From Thermoplasmata archaeon (GTDB lineage Archaea > Thermoplasmatota > Thermoplasmata > RBG-16-68-12), in assembly GCA_036395115.1 (NCBI GenBank), contig DASWDU010000012.1:17281-81280 (forward strand): a DNA stretch of 64,000 bases. Direction: 5' to 3'. The position numbers were made by a program, and so were the translations under genes. The notes under the pieces were generated by a model, which searched no databases, was not told the DNA's origin, and saw only the letters and a program-made list of their open reading frames with translations. Shown here one piece after another: positions 8,205 to 15,905 of the stretch; position 1 is the first letter of the stretch, and each line of letters begins with the position of its first letter.

Positions 8205-8657
8205 TTAAGCCTTTCCCGCGATGGCCTCTTCCGGGACGCCCGCCTTCCGGAGCGTGGCCTCGAGATCCGCAATCCGCCCGATCGCCCGTTCCAATTCCCG
8301 CTCGAGTTGCTCAATCCGCGCCGCAGCCTCTTTGAGTTCCGTCCAGAGGATGTGGTACCGCCGGCTCGCGCGGTACTCTCGCAGCGGCTCCGGGTCCGCG
8401 GGCTCCGGCTCGCCGTCCGTCGCCAAGATGTTCTTGACGTAGAAGTCTCGGTCGAGCTCCGGCATCGCTTCCATGCGACGGAGGAGGTGCGGCGGATAGT
8501 CTGGCTTCAGCGTGGACGCCGCGCGCAAGGCCATCATGACGGCGTACTCGCCGCAGCAGTTGAAGTCCCGGACCGGGACGTGGTTCTCCCCGTGGGTCTC
8601 GCGGTGCGTCTGGGCGAGCATGTCCCAGATTCGCCCATACTCGTCTAGGGCCATCAT
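8205..8657 (-). CDS. Hypothetical protein with C-terminal coiled coil
   Basis: 150 residues, not recognised. The N-terminal part (residues 1-70) has FNCCGEYAVMMALRAAST and several His/Cys residues that could bind metal. The C-terminal 45 residues form a clear coiled coil (ELKEAAARIEQLERELERAIGRIADLEATLR). It lies 26 nt before gatE on the same strand, inside the gatD-gatE interval. ATG 8654 is an alternative start. Confidence 0.6.
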   Translation of the reverse strand: MMALDEYGRIWDMLAQTHRETHGENHVPVRDFNCCGEYAVMMALRAASTLKPDYPPHLLRRMEAMPELDRDFYVKNILATDGEPEPADPEPLREYRASRRYHILWTELKEAAARIEQLERELERAIGRIADLEATLRKAGVPEEAIAGKA

Positions 8658-8744
8658 GGTCGATCGGACGAAGGCAAGTCGTCACGGCCGATGTACCTTT
8701 GGCTCGCCTCGTGGGCCGTACGCGAGGCCGCGCCGCACCCGGCG

Positions 8745-9206
8745 CTACCGCTGCGGCTCCCGGTACGGGGACCGCAGGGTGCCCTCCTCCCGCTTCCGGC
8801 GGTGCTCCTTTTCGTTCTTGAGCCATGCGAGGAGGCGGGACGCCGCGCCGAAGGGCCGGAACTCGAAGATGACCTTCCCGTGTTCCGCGTCTTCCGTTTC
8901 GAGCAGGACGCGTCTCCGCTTCGGGACCACGTCGACCGTCTCCTCCAGGGGGATCTCGTGGTACCGCTTCCCCTTCTTGCCGCCCGGGAGATTGAGCCAT
9001 TCCATGTCGAGGAGGAGGAGCCGTCGGCGGGTCTGCCACACCCACCCCTCCCGGGGCTGGACCAAGGTCCTTTTCGCGAGGCCAATGGGCTTGTAGATTT
9101 CGTACTTCAACGCCCGGTAGCCGATGATCTGATCGCCACCGGAAAGCACGGGCTCGTTCGCCTCCGTGAGGACGACGCCCACCTCGCCGACTTGGTCGAT
9201 CTTCAT
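8745..9206 (-). CDS. Hypothetical basic protein between gatD and gatE
   Basis: 153 residues with a high content of Lys/Arg/Glu. The family is unrecognised. It has a predicted beta-rich body (GYRALKYEIYKPIGLAKRTLV, RRRLLLLDMEWLNLPGGKK) and a basic helical C-terminus (WLKNEKEHRRKREEG). No membrane or signal segment is present. Being just downstream of gatD (52 nt gap) suggests co-transcription, not necessarily a shared function. Confidence 0.6.
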   Translation of the reverse strand: MKIDQVGEVGVVLTEANEPVLSGGDQIIGYRALKYEIYKPIGLAKRTLVQPREGWVWQTRRRLLLLDMEWLNLPGGKKGKRYHEIPLEETVDVVPKRRRVLLETEDAEHGKVIFEFRPFGAASRLLAWLKNEKEHRRKREEGTLRSPYREPQR

Positions 9207-9257
9207 TCGGCGACGCTATCCGGGTCCGCGGGATAAGGATGACGAGGGACCGCGGCG

Positions 9258-10562
9258 CTACTCGGCGAACTCGTCGAGCCCGATTCGTGGATTGATTTCC
9301 CCCGCGACGTTCGTGGCCATGGCCCGGGCGACGTCCGCGGGATCGCGTGTGTGCCCGAGGATCCACATCAACTTGACGTACGCCGTCTCCGGACTCATGT
9401 CCTCGCCTCCGATCACGCCCGCTTTGATCAGATCGCGTCCGGTGTCGTACACGTGCATGTCGACGCGACCCTGGAGCGTCTGCGTCGTCATGACGATCGT
9501 GACGCCGTCTTTCGCGAAGCGGTGCACGACCGGGACGAGGTCCTCGGATACGTGGCCGAGGCCCGTGCCCGCGAGGACGGCTCCATGGACGTCCTGGAGA
9601 ATCGCCTCGAGTTCGGCGACCTGCTGGCCCGGGTAGAAGTACGCGAGGGCGACCTTCGTGTCGAGCGCGTCGTCTACCTTCGTCGGGCCTCGGGAGCGAG
9701 GCAATGCGTGCCCGGCGAGTTCGACGCGGCCGTCCGGGAGGACGCGTCCGAGCGGCGCGGCGTTGAGGGACCGGAAAGCGTCCCGCCGGGACGAGTGCAT
9801 CTTGCGGACCTTCGTGCCTCGGTGGATCGCCCCGAAGGAATCACTCGTCTCGCCGTGCATCACGGCGACGATCTCGCCGAGGTCCGCGGTCGCCACGCGG
9901 GCCGCGCTGAGTAGGTTCGTCGCGGCGTCCGACGACGGACGGTCGCTCGACCGCTGCGCCCCGACGACGGCGACGGGACCCGTCAGCTCGCGGAGCATGA
10001 ACGACAGAGCCGCGGTCGTGAAATGCAGCGTGTCCGTCCCGTGCGGGATGATCACGCCGTCCGCGCCCCCGTTGAGTTCCTTGCCCGTCTCCCGGGCGAG
10101 CCGCTGCCAGTTCTCCGGCTTCAGGTTCTCGCTGTAGATGCTGTAGATGACCCGCGCCCGCACGTTGCACACGTCGAGGAGTTCCGGGACGCTGAAGACC
10201 AGCTCCTCCGTCGTGACGGCGGGATGCACGGCCCCCGTGCGATAGTCGACGTACGAGGCGATCGTGCCGCCCGTCCCGAGGAGCGCGACGGTCGGCTTGC
10301 CCTGGGTCGGCGGCGGGAGGTGTCGCTCGACGGACGTCGGTGCGTGCTTCGCCGTCACGTCCACGGACTCGATGTCCGCCACTTCGATGCCGACGTTGTA
10401 TCCGCTCGAGAGCTTGATCGTCAGGATGTCGGGGCCGCTGAATCCGTGGTGCGGCATGACGATTCCCTCGTACCGCTGGCCCTTCGCGCGGACGACGACG
10501 GCGTCTCCTTGACCCGCCCTCGAGCGGTCGAGCAGCGCCCGCACCCGTGGCGGGTACTCCAT
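9258..10562 (-). CDS. gatD: Glutamyl-tRNA(Gln) amidotransferase subunit D
   Basis: 434 residues. The N-terminal small domain (about 1-75) precedes the L-asparaginase-like catalytic domain. That domain has the two Thr active-site motifs GTGGTIAS (residue ~95) and HGTDTLHFT, plus the later GTGLGHVSEDL. GatD releases ammonia from Gln for GatE. The start is ATG 10562 because GAGGG sits a few bases upstream; the four-residue-longer frame from 10574 adds MRGT without support. The gene is divergent from the UPF0248 gene at 10628. Confidence 0.95.
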   Translation of the reverse strand: MEYPPRVRALLDRSRAGQGDAVVVRAKGQRYEGIVMPHHGFSGPDILTIKLSSGYNVGIEVADIESVDVTAKHAPTSVERHLPPPTQGKPTVALLGTGGTIASYVDYRTGAVHPAVTTEELVFSVPELLDVCNVRARVIYSIYSENLKPENWQRLARETGKELNGGADGVIIPHGTDTLHFTTAALSFMLRELTGPVAVVGAQRSSDRPSSDAATNLLSAARVATADLGEIVAVMHGETSDSFGAIHRGTKVRKMHSSRRDAFRSLNAAPLGRVLPDGRVELAGHALPRSRGPTKVDDALDTKVALAYFYPGQQVAELEAILQDVHGAVLAGTGLGHVSEDLVPVVHRFAKDGVTIVMTTQTLQGRVDMHVYDTGRDLIKAGVIGGEDMSPETAYVKLMWILGHTRDPADVARAMATNVAGEINPRIGLDEFAE

Positions 10563-10627
10563 CGTCCCTCGCAACCGGTCGGCCGGATATGGTCTTTGTG
10601 CCGCGAAGGCGAAAAGCCCGCATCACC

Positions 10628-10885
10628 ATGGCAGCGTCCGTGGCCCGCACCGCCCGCGAAGTCCTGAACGAGCTGCGCTGGCGTGAGCCCCGTCGGCTCT
10701 CCGGCGCGGAGCTGTGGTACGCCGACCGGGCTCACCCGGAAGGCTTTCGAGTGATCCGCGGCTCCGAGATTGTCGACCTCGAGCGCCGCTATTTCACCAC
10801 CGCCGGAGCGCGCCTCCCGTACTATAAGATTGTCCGGATCGAGTGTGCCGGGGAGGTGCTTTTCATCCGACGGGCCACTCGCTAA
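10628..10885 (+). CDS. UPF0248 / DUF504 protein
   Basis: 85 residues. The order VLNELRWRE, ELWYADR, RVIRGSEIVDLERRYF, LPYYKIVRIECAGEVLF follows the archaeal DUF504 (UPF0248) family: a compact beta-rich domain with a conserved RGxxI and a final I-R-I-E-x-x-G-E strand. The function is unknown; family members are small, cytoplasmic and widespread in archaea. ATG 10628 gives a family-like length. The gene stands between divergent gatD and convergent 10978. Confidence 0.8.
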   Translation: MAASVARTAREVLNELRWREPRRLSGAELWYADRAHPEGFRVIRGSEIVDLERRYFTTAGARLPYYKIVRIECAGEVLFIRRATR

Positions 10886-10977
10886 AGGGCTTTCCAGATG
10901 GCCGGAGACAGGACGAGAACGAAAGGGGTGGCGGCTTCGCTATCGAGGCGCGGGGGTGCGAAGCCGATCTTGCCGGC

Positions 10978-11373
10978 TCACGTGTGCTTGGACCAGGGGA
11001 GGTACGGGTTCGCCGCTGCCAGGATTGCGCCGAGGAGCCCGATGACGCCGCCGATCGTTCCGGGAAGGCCGCCGAAAGCGAGCAAGACGACGCTTACGAC
11101 GCCCGCCACGATCGCGCTGTTCATCAAGTTCTTGTGGCCGATCTTGGGCGCAATCAACAGCGCAGCCCCAAGGACGACGTCGACCACGAGGACCGTCGTC
11201 GTGCTCGCGAGCTGGTTCGCTGCGATACCGCCCTGAGCCCAGTCGATCGCGTACAAGAGGACGGACAGGAGGATCGCCAGCGCGCCCCCGAGCATCAGCA
11301 GCAATTCATGCGGCTGCTTGTCTGCGAGGTCCGCAATCGCCGTCCTGCCGGCCGATTCGTAGCTTTGGGTCAT
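10978..11373 (-). CDS. Small multi-pass membrane protein
   Basis: 131 residues with four predicted transmembrane helices (LLLMLGGALAILLSVLLYAI; TTTVLVVDVVLGAALLIAP; MNSAIVAGVVSVVLLAFGG; IGGVIGLLGAILAAANPYL). The N-terminus is soluble (MTQSYESAGRTAI...). No transport or enzymatic motif was seen. ATG 11373 is chosen; the frame extends upstream only into poorly coding sequence. Confidence 0.65.
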   Translation of the reverse strand: MTQSYESAGRTAIADLADKQPHELLLMLGGALAILLSVLLYAIDWAQGGIAANQLASTTTVLVVDVVLGAALLIAPKIGHKNLMNSAIVAGVVSVVLLAFGGLPGTIGGVIGLLGAILAAANPYLPWSKHT

Positions 11374-11527
11374 GGTGCCCGGGCCACGGCCTCCCCCCGC
11401 TGATAAGCGTTCCTTTCCCGACCGCGGCCGGTGATAATCAACGGAGTTGAGAATCACATTCAGTAACACCGGACCGAGTCGGCGATGCGGTTTTCCCGGG
11501 GTGTGCCATGCCCCTTCCGGTATCACG

Positions 11528-11809
11528 ATGCCCGGTTTCCCTGAAGAGGTCCTGACGCGAACGAAGAAAGGCGAGACCGAAGTCCGCTCGTTGATTGACC
11601 GCGGTCGGTATGTCCGATACCACTACCTCCACCCGGAGACAGGTCAGCCCATGGAAGGGGGCAAGGTGAAGCTCGTGCTGCTTTCCGACGCGGGCCGCAA
11701 GGAGGAGTTCTTCATCATCCCGACGAAGTCGGAACGCGCCCTCCTCGTCCCCGCCGCGGAGAAGGGTCCCCGGAAAATCTGGGATGGAACGAAGGCCGTC
11801 GAGCTATAG
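11528..11809 (+). CDS. Small hypothetical protein
   Basis: 93 residues. It is a compact, charged, beta-rich sequence (SLIDRGRYVRYHYLHPETGQ, KVKLVLLSDAGRKEEFFIIP) with no cysteines or membrane segments. The family is not recognised. Start ATG 11528 follows a short AT-richer stretch (ATAATCAACGGAGTTGAG near 11434-11450) that could carry the promoter. The next gene, AlaX, is convergent. Confidence 0.55.
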   Translation: MPGFPEEVLTRTKKGETEVRSLIDRGRYVRYHYLHPETGQPMEGGKVKLVLLSDAGRKEEFFIIPTKSERALLVPAAEKGPRKIWDGTKAVEL

Positions 11810-11840
11810 CTCGGACAGCGTAGCGCTGGGTTCGTTCGGT

Positions 11841-12572
11841 TCACGGCGGAACGAGATCGTATACGATTCGGTCCGTCTCGCGCCCTTTCGACCGCTTTTC
11901 CAAGATGCGCACCTGGCCGATCTCGGAGACGCTCTTCAAATGGGTCCCGCCACACGGACAGTAGTCGGCCGATCCGATTTGGATGATGCGTAACCGGCGC
12001 ACGGATTCGGGGATGAGCTCGAGGAGCGCGCGATCCTCGATCTTCCCCTGCACGACGACGCGGTCCTCCTCGAAGATCGAGACGTCCTGAGCCGTTCCGA
12101 TGACTCGATTGCACTCGTCCTCGATTCGTTTCAGGTCGTCCGGTGTGAAGTTCGCGGGTTGGAAGTCCACGCGGCTGTAGTCCGTGTGAATCTGATTGCC
12201 GACCGTCCGGGCGCCGTAGATGCGGAACACGAGACCGGACATGAGATGCTGCGACGTGTGCATCCGCATGTGTTTGTACCGCCGCTCCCAGTCGACGATT
12301 CCATGGACCGAGTCGCTCGACGGCATGCGATCGAGATAGTGCTTGATGACCCCCTTTTCCTTCATCACTCGGAGGACCTTCGATTCGCCGCCGCTCCACC
12401 CGAGGACGCCCGTGTCGTACGGCTGGCCGCCGCCGTCCGCGTAAAACAGCGTCTGGTCTAGGACAACGAAGTCGGGTCCCCGGTCGACGACCGACGCGTC
12501 GAACTCGCGGGCGTAGCACGGGTCCGGATCTTGCCCCCCGCGCTCCGCCATGTAAAGCACCCGCGTCGCCAT
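11841..12572 (-). CDS. AlaX-type alanyl-tRNA editing protein
   Basis: 243 residues. It has the two zinc motifs of the AlaRS editing domain: HTSQH (HxxxH) and CGGTH (CxxxH). The N-terminal LDQTLFYADGGGQPYDTG block is also diagnostic. AlaX proteins hydrolyse Ser-tRNA(Ala) or Gly-tRNA(Ala) in trans. The start ATG 12572 is about 30 bp downstream of the TATA-like element at 12597-12606, so the longer frame beginning at 12599 would start inside the promoter. Confidence 0.92.
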   Translation of the reverse strand: MATRVLYMAERGGQDPDPCYAREFDASVVDRGPDFVVLDQTLFYADGGGQPYDTGVLGWSGGESKVLRVMKEKGVIKHYLDRMPSSDSVHGIVDWERRYKHMRMHTSQHLMSGLVFRIYGARTVGNQIHTDYSRVDFQPANFTPDDLKRIEDECNRVIGTAQDVSIFEEDRVVVQGKIEDRALLELIPESVRRLRIIQIGSADYCPCGGTHLKSVSEIGQVRILEKRSKGRETDRIVYDLVPP

Positions 12573-12596
12573 GCGGCTAGGGAACGTGGCTGCCCG

Positions 12597-12606
12597 CATA
12601 TAGGAT
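12597..12606 (-). promoter_or_regulatory. TATA-like box of the AlaX gene
   Basis: Minus strand AATCCTATATGC around 12597-12607, about 30 bp before ATG 12572. The spacing implies a leaderless transcript and helps fix the start. Confidence 0.55.
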
Positions 12607-12675
12607 TCTCCTCTGAGACGCCGCGATAGGAGTCAGACCACAAGCGATAAATCATCCGAGCATTTCGAGGCTTGC

Positions 12676-12870
12676 GTGGCCGCGAACCGTCCGAAGCCCC
12701 ATTCCCCTTCGATTGAGGTCGTGATCTACTTCGGATTTCTCCTCGCGTTCCTGGGACTCCTCGCGGTCATGTCGGGCGTCCTCGGGGTGATTCCGCTGGA
12801 CATCGTGTTCGTCGGCTTCATCTTCGTGGTGCTCGGCGCCGTCGTCATGATGGACCGCGTCATCGGATAG
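12676..12870 (+). CDS. Small two-helix membrane protein
   Basis: 64 residues with two hydrophobic helices (EVVIYFGFLLAFLGLLAVMSGV and IPLDIVFVGFIFVVLGAVVMM) after a short polar N-terminus. The start is GTG 12676; a TATA-like GCGATAAATC at 12644-12653 lies about 27 bp upstream, consistent with leaderless transcription. The function is unknown. The 215 bp from 12871 to the end of the next gene hold no recognisable gene. Confidence 0.55.
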   Translation: MAANRPKPHSPSIEVVIYFGFLLAFLGLLAVMSGVLGVIPLDIVFVGFIFVVLGAVVMMDRVIG

Positions 12871-13085
12871 CCGGTCGAAACCCGAGTTCGACCGCCCGCT
12901 TGCCCTCACCCGCCGTCGTGCCACCCGCAGCGTCTCCGCCGAGACGTCTCGGCCGGTGACCCGATGCCACGCCGAACGAGCGGCACGCCGAGCGCGAAGG
13001 TCCCGCCCAGGAACATCGAGGACGTCGACGAAAGGGGCCCCGACGGCGGAAGAGCTCGTGAATGAATGGGTAGGCCTGCGACCGT

Positions 13086-14222
13086 TCACTTCCCAAGAAC
13101 CGCACGCGCGATGACGAGCCGCTGGATTTCCGACGTGCCCTCATAGATCTCCGTCACCCGCTGGTCGCGGTACAGCTTCTCGACGACGTAGTCTTTGATG
13201 AAGCCGTACCCGCCGTGGATCTGCACGGCCGAATCGACCGCGCGGTGGGCCGCCTCGGAGGCGAACAGCTTCGCCACGCTCGACTCGTAGGTGTGCCGCC
13301 GCCCGAGGTCCTCCAGGTGGGCGGCCCGGTATGTCAGGAGGCGCGCCGCCTCGATCTCCGTCGCCATGTCCGCGAGCTTCCACTGGATCGCCTGGAACTC
13401 CGCGATTTTCTGTCCGAACGCCTCCCGCTCCCTCGCGTACTTCAGCGACTCCTCGAGCGCGCGCTGAGCGATCCCGAGGGCCTGCGCCGCGATGCCAATC
13501 CGTCCGCCGTCGAGGGTCGCCATCGCGATCGTGAAACCTTTGTTCATCTCGCCGAGCAGGTTGTCTTTCGGGATCCGCATTTCGTCGAATCCGAGGACGA
13601 CCGTGTCGCTCGCGCGGATCCCCATCTTGTCCTCCTTCTTCAGCACGGAGAACCCTTTCGCGTCCGTGGGGACGATGAACGCCGAGATGTCGTGCTTGTT
13701 TCGGCCCGTCCGAGCGTACGCGATGACGATTTGGGCGGCGGAGGCGTTCGTCGCGAACGACTTCGTCCCGTTCAGGACCCACTCGGGTCCGTCGAGCGTC
13801 GCCGTCGTCCGCATCGCCGCCGCGTCGGAACCGCTCCCGGGTTCCGTGAGGGCGTAGGCCCCGATCGACTCGCCGCGGGCCACGGGCCCGAGATACCGGC
13901 GTTTCTGCTCCTTCGTCCCATACCGGAGGAGCGGCTCGCAGACGAGGCCGTTGCACACGGCCGCGATGACCCCCGCGCTCGCGTCGGCGCGGGAGAGTTC
14001 CTCGATCGTGATCGCATAGCACACCGCGTCGAGGCCCGACCCGCCGTACTTCTCCGGGACGAACACCCCCATCAGGCCGAGCTCGCCCATCTTCTTCGCC
14101 CAGGCGGTGGGGAACTGCTGGCTTTCGTCGAACGCACGGGACTGGGGGACGATCTCCTGCTCGGCAAACTCGCGTACCGTCTTGCGGGTGATTTCCTGCG
14201 TCTCCGTGAGCCCGAAGTCCAT
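13086..14222 (-). CDS. Acyl-CoA dehydrogenase
   Basis: 378 residues, full length for the family. It shows the FAD/substrate motifs YALTEPGSGSDA and WVLNGTKSFATNAS and the C-terminal segment QIHGGYGFIKDYVVEKLYRDQRVTEIYEGTSEIQ (quoted in parts: QIHGGYGF, YEGTSEIQR). The last contains the Glu used as catalytic base in short-chain acyl-CoA dehydrogenases. It oxidises acyl-CoA to enoyl-CoA, passing electrons to an electron-transfer flavoprotein. ATG 14222 lies about 30 bp from a shared TATA element (14248-14256) used in the opposite direction by the GNAT gene. Confidence 0.92.
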   Translation of the reverse strand: MDFGLTETQEITRKTVREFAEQEIVPQSRAFDESQQFPTAWAKKMGELGLMGVFVPEKYGGSGLDAVCYAITIEELSRADASAGVIAAVCNGLVCEPLLRYGTKEQKRRYLGPVARGESIGAYALTEPGSGSDAAAMRTTATLDGPEWVLNGTKSFATNASAAQIVIAYARTGRNKHDISAFIVPTDAKGFSVLKKEDKMGIRASDTVVLGFDEMRIPKDNLLGEMNKGFTIAMATLDGGRIGIAAQALGIAQRALEESLKYAREREAFGQKIAEFQAIQWKLADMATEIEAARLLTYRAAHLEDLGRRHTYESSVAKLFASEAAHRAVDSAVQIHGGYGFIKDYVVEKLYRDQRVTEIYEGTSEIQRLVIARAVLGK

Positions 14223-14247
14223 CGCGTCCGTCGAAGGTCCTTCGACC

Positions 14248-14256
14248 GGATAAAAT
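14248..14256. promoter_or_regulatory. Overlapping divergent TATA element
   Basis: GGATAAAAT on the plus strand and ATTTTATCC on the minus strand. The centre is about 25 bp from ATG 14278 (plus) and 31 bp from ATG 14222 (minus). One AT island therefore appears to serve both the GNAT gene and the acyl-CoA dehydrogenase. Confidence 0.5.
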
Positions 14257-14277
14257 CTCCGCGGCGCGCGAAGCTTG

Positions 14278-15183
14278 ATGCGTTGCGACTCCCTCGCCGA
14301 CCGCGTGCCGATGTCGCTCGAACCCCTGCAGACGACGGATGCGCACGCCTACTGGCGGGTCTTCGTGTCCGGCCGGGGGGACCTCCCGACCCAAGACCTG
14401 AAGGTCCATCTCGACCGGTACCTGGCCCTCCCGCCGGAAGAGCAACGGGCCCACTTCGCCTTTCGGATGGACGGCCGAATCGTCGGGGCGATCCGGCTCG
14501 GGCACGGGGAGATCTCCGGATTCTCGATGGACCCCGCCCACGCGTCGGAGACGACCGGGGCCCTCCTGAGGGCGGTCGATTTCCTCCGGGCGGCCGGCGA
14601 AGGCCCGATTACGGCCCACTACGAGGACCGGTACGAGCCGTCGTTCGCGGGGCTCGGGTTCCGGCGAATTTTCGCCCGGATGTGGATGGAGGCCGCGACG
14701 GTGCGTGCCCCCATCCCCGACGGCGTCCGACTCGTGCATCCGGAGGAAGCGGAGATCGCGCGGCTCACGGCGTTCCTCATGGAAGTCTACGAAGGCCATG
14801 TGGAACAGCAGCACGGGCTGCACACGGGCACGGAGGAGGAGTGGCGCGACTACGTCGGAGGACTCCTCAAGGGCGATTCGGGCCGGTTCATGCCCGACGC
14901 GTCGTTCGTGACCCTCGACGGCACGCGAATCGTCGGCGCGATCCTCATCACCCACTGGATGGGCATGCCGCTCGTCGCGGAACTGGGCGTCGCGAAGGAC
15001 CGCCGCGGTCGGGGCCTCGGCCACGCCCTGCTCCAGGCGGCGATGAACCGGCTCGAGGGCCTCGGCGAGCGGCGGCTCGCGCTCTACGTGACGGTCGGAA
15101 ACGATCCGGCGGTGGCGCTGTATCGGTCCGCGGGGTTCGTCCAGGTCGGCGGGCAGTCCGTCACCGCGCGGATCGAGCCGTGA
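14278..15183 (+). CDS. Two-domain GNAT acetyltransferase
   Basis: 301 residues. The C-terminal GNAT domain is clear: VVAELGVAKDRRGRGLGHAL is not a perfect quote of one block, but the visible motif A is AELGVAKDRRGRGLGHALL, with acetyl-CoA loop RRGRGLG, followed by LYVTVGNDPAVALYRSAGF. The first half (residues 1-150) is a degenerate GNAT-like fold without the CoA loop. The substrate is unknown. ATG 14278 is preferred because it lies 25 bp from the divergent TATA element; ATG 14311 is an alternative. Confidence 0.75.
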   Translation: MRCDSLADRVPMSLEPLQTTDAHAYWRVFVSGRGDLPTQDLKVHLDRYLALPPEEQRAHFAFRMDGRIVGAIRLGHGEISGFSMDPAHASETTGALLRAVDFLRAAGEGPITAHYEDRYEPSFAGLGFRRIFARMWMEAATVRAPIPDGVRLVHPEEAEIARLTAFLMEVYEGHVEQQHGLHTGTEEEWRDYVGGLLKGDSGRFMPDASFVTLDGTRIVGAILITHWMGMPLVAELGVAKDRRGRGLGHALLQAAMNRLEGLGERRLALYVTVGNDPAVALYRSAGFVQVGGQSVTARIEP

Positions 15184-15256
15184 TTATTCTCACCCGTGAA
15201 TCCAGCGAGCGTAGACTTAAGGACCGTCGGTCCGCATCGAACGTCCGGTCGGGTCG

Positions 15257-15550
15257 ATGGCGGTCTCCGCGGAGCAGTTCGTGGTCCTCGTGCTCAGCAT
15301 CTCGTGCGGCGTCCTCGGGGCGTTCCTGCTCGCCCACAGAGGCGTGCGGATGATGCGAGGCGGCCTGTTGTACCGACTCAGCGTCGGTCTCGCCGCGGTC
15401 GGGATTGCGTTGAGCCTCAGCGCGGCCGCGCGGATCCTCTTGGCCGACACCCCCGTCCCGGATGCCTTCCTGGTCGTGGCGCTCGTCGTCTTGTTCTACG
15501 TCGGATACAGCGCGTGGCTCAGCGCCCATCAGATGCCGGCCGAAGCGTGA
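15257..15550 (+). CDS. Small three-helix membrane protein
   Basis: 97 residues with three hydrophobic segments (FVVLVLSISCGVLGAFLLA, RLSVGLAAVGIALSLSAAA, AFLVVALVVLFYVGYSAWL). No recognised family. A TATA-like GACTTAAGG sits about 45 bp upstream. The next gene starts 4 nt after its stop, so the pair is probably an operon. Confidence 0.6.
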   Translation: MAVSAEQFVVLVLSISCGVLGAFLLAHRGVRMMRGGLLYRLSVGLAAVGIALSLSAAARILLADTPVPDAFLVVALVVLFYVGYSAWLSAHQMPAEA

Positions 15551-15554
15551 GATC

Positions 15555-15800
15555 GTGGGTGCGGAAGGGGCGTACGAGCGCATCGAGGCCGACATGAGGG
15601 CCATCTGGGGTGACATGGCCCTTGCGATGCTGCGGAAGCGGCTGCGCGACGTACGCGCGGACCGCTCGTCCCTCACGCGGGACGACCTGGTCAAGGTCGT
15701 CGAGCTGCTCCGCGCCCGGACGCTGCCGTCCATCATCGGCGAGGAAGGGGCGGACGTGAAGGCGAGGCAGTATCTCGAGTGGATCGCAGACGGCTCGTGA
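15555..15800 (+). CDS. Small helical hypothetical protein
   Basis: 81 residues starting at GTG 15555, four nt after the stop of the membrane-protein gene. The sequence is all-helical and charged (MALAMLRKRLRDVRADRSSL, DDLVKVVELLRARTLPSI, ADVKARQYLEWI). No family was recognised. Tight spacing suggests translational coupling with its upstream membrane neighbour, perhaps as a cytoplasmic partner. Confidence 0.5.
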   Translation: MGAEGAYERIEADMRAIWGDMALAMLRKRLRDVRADRSSLTRDDLVKVVELLRARTLPSIIGEEGADVKARQYLEWIADGS

Positions 15801-15905
15801 GCCGTGGCGGGATCTTCTCGACATCGTCGCTGCGGTCCAGCTCGCGTGGAGTGCGCGATGCAATCGAAATCCTCCGCGGGCCCTTTCTCGATCGACTCGA
15901 CAGGC

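Noticed and set aside
13141..15353. Very long frames on both strands (627 and 712 residues)
   Set aside because: Their translations are Arg/Pro/Gly-rich without any family motif and run across the acyl-CoA dehydrogenase and GNAT genes; they are GC-bias shadows.
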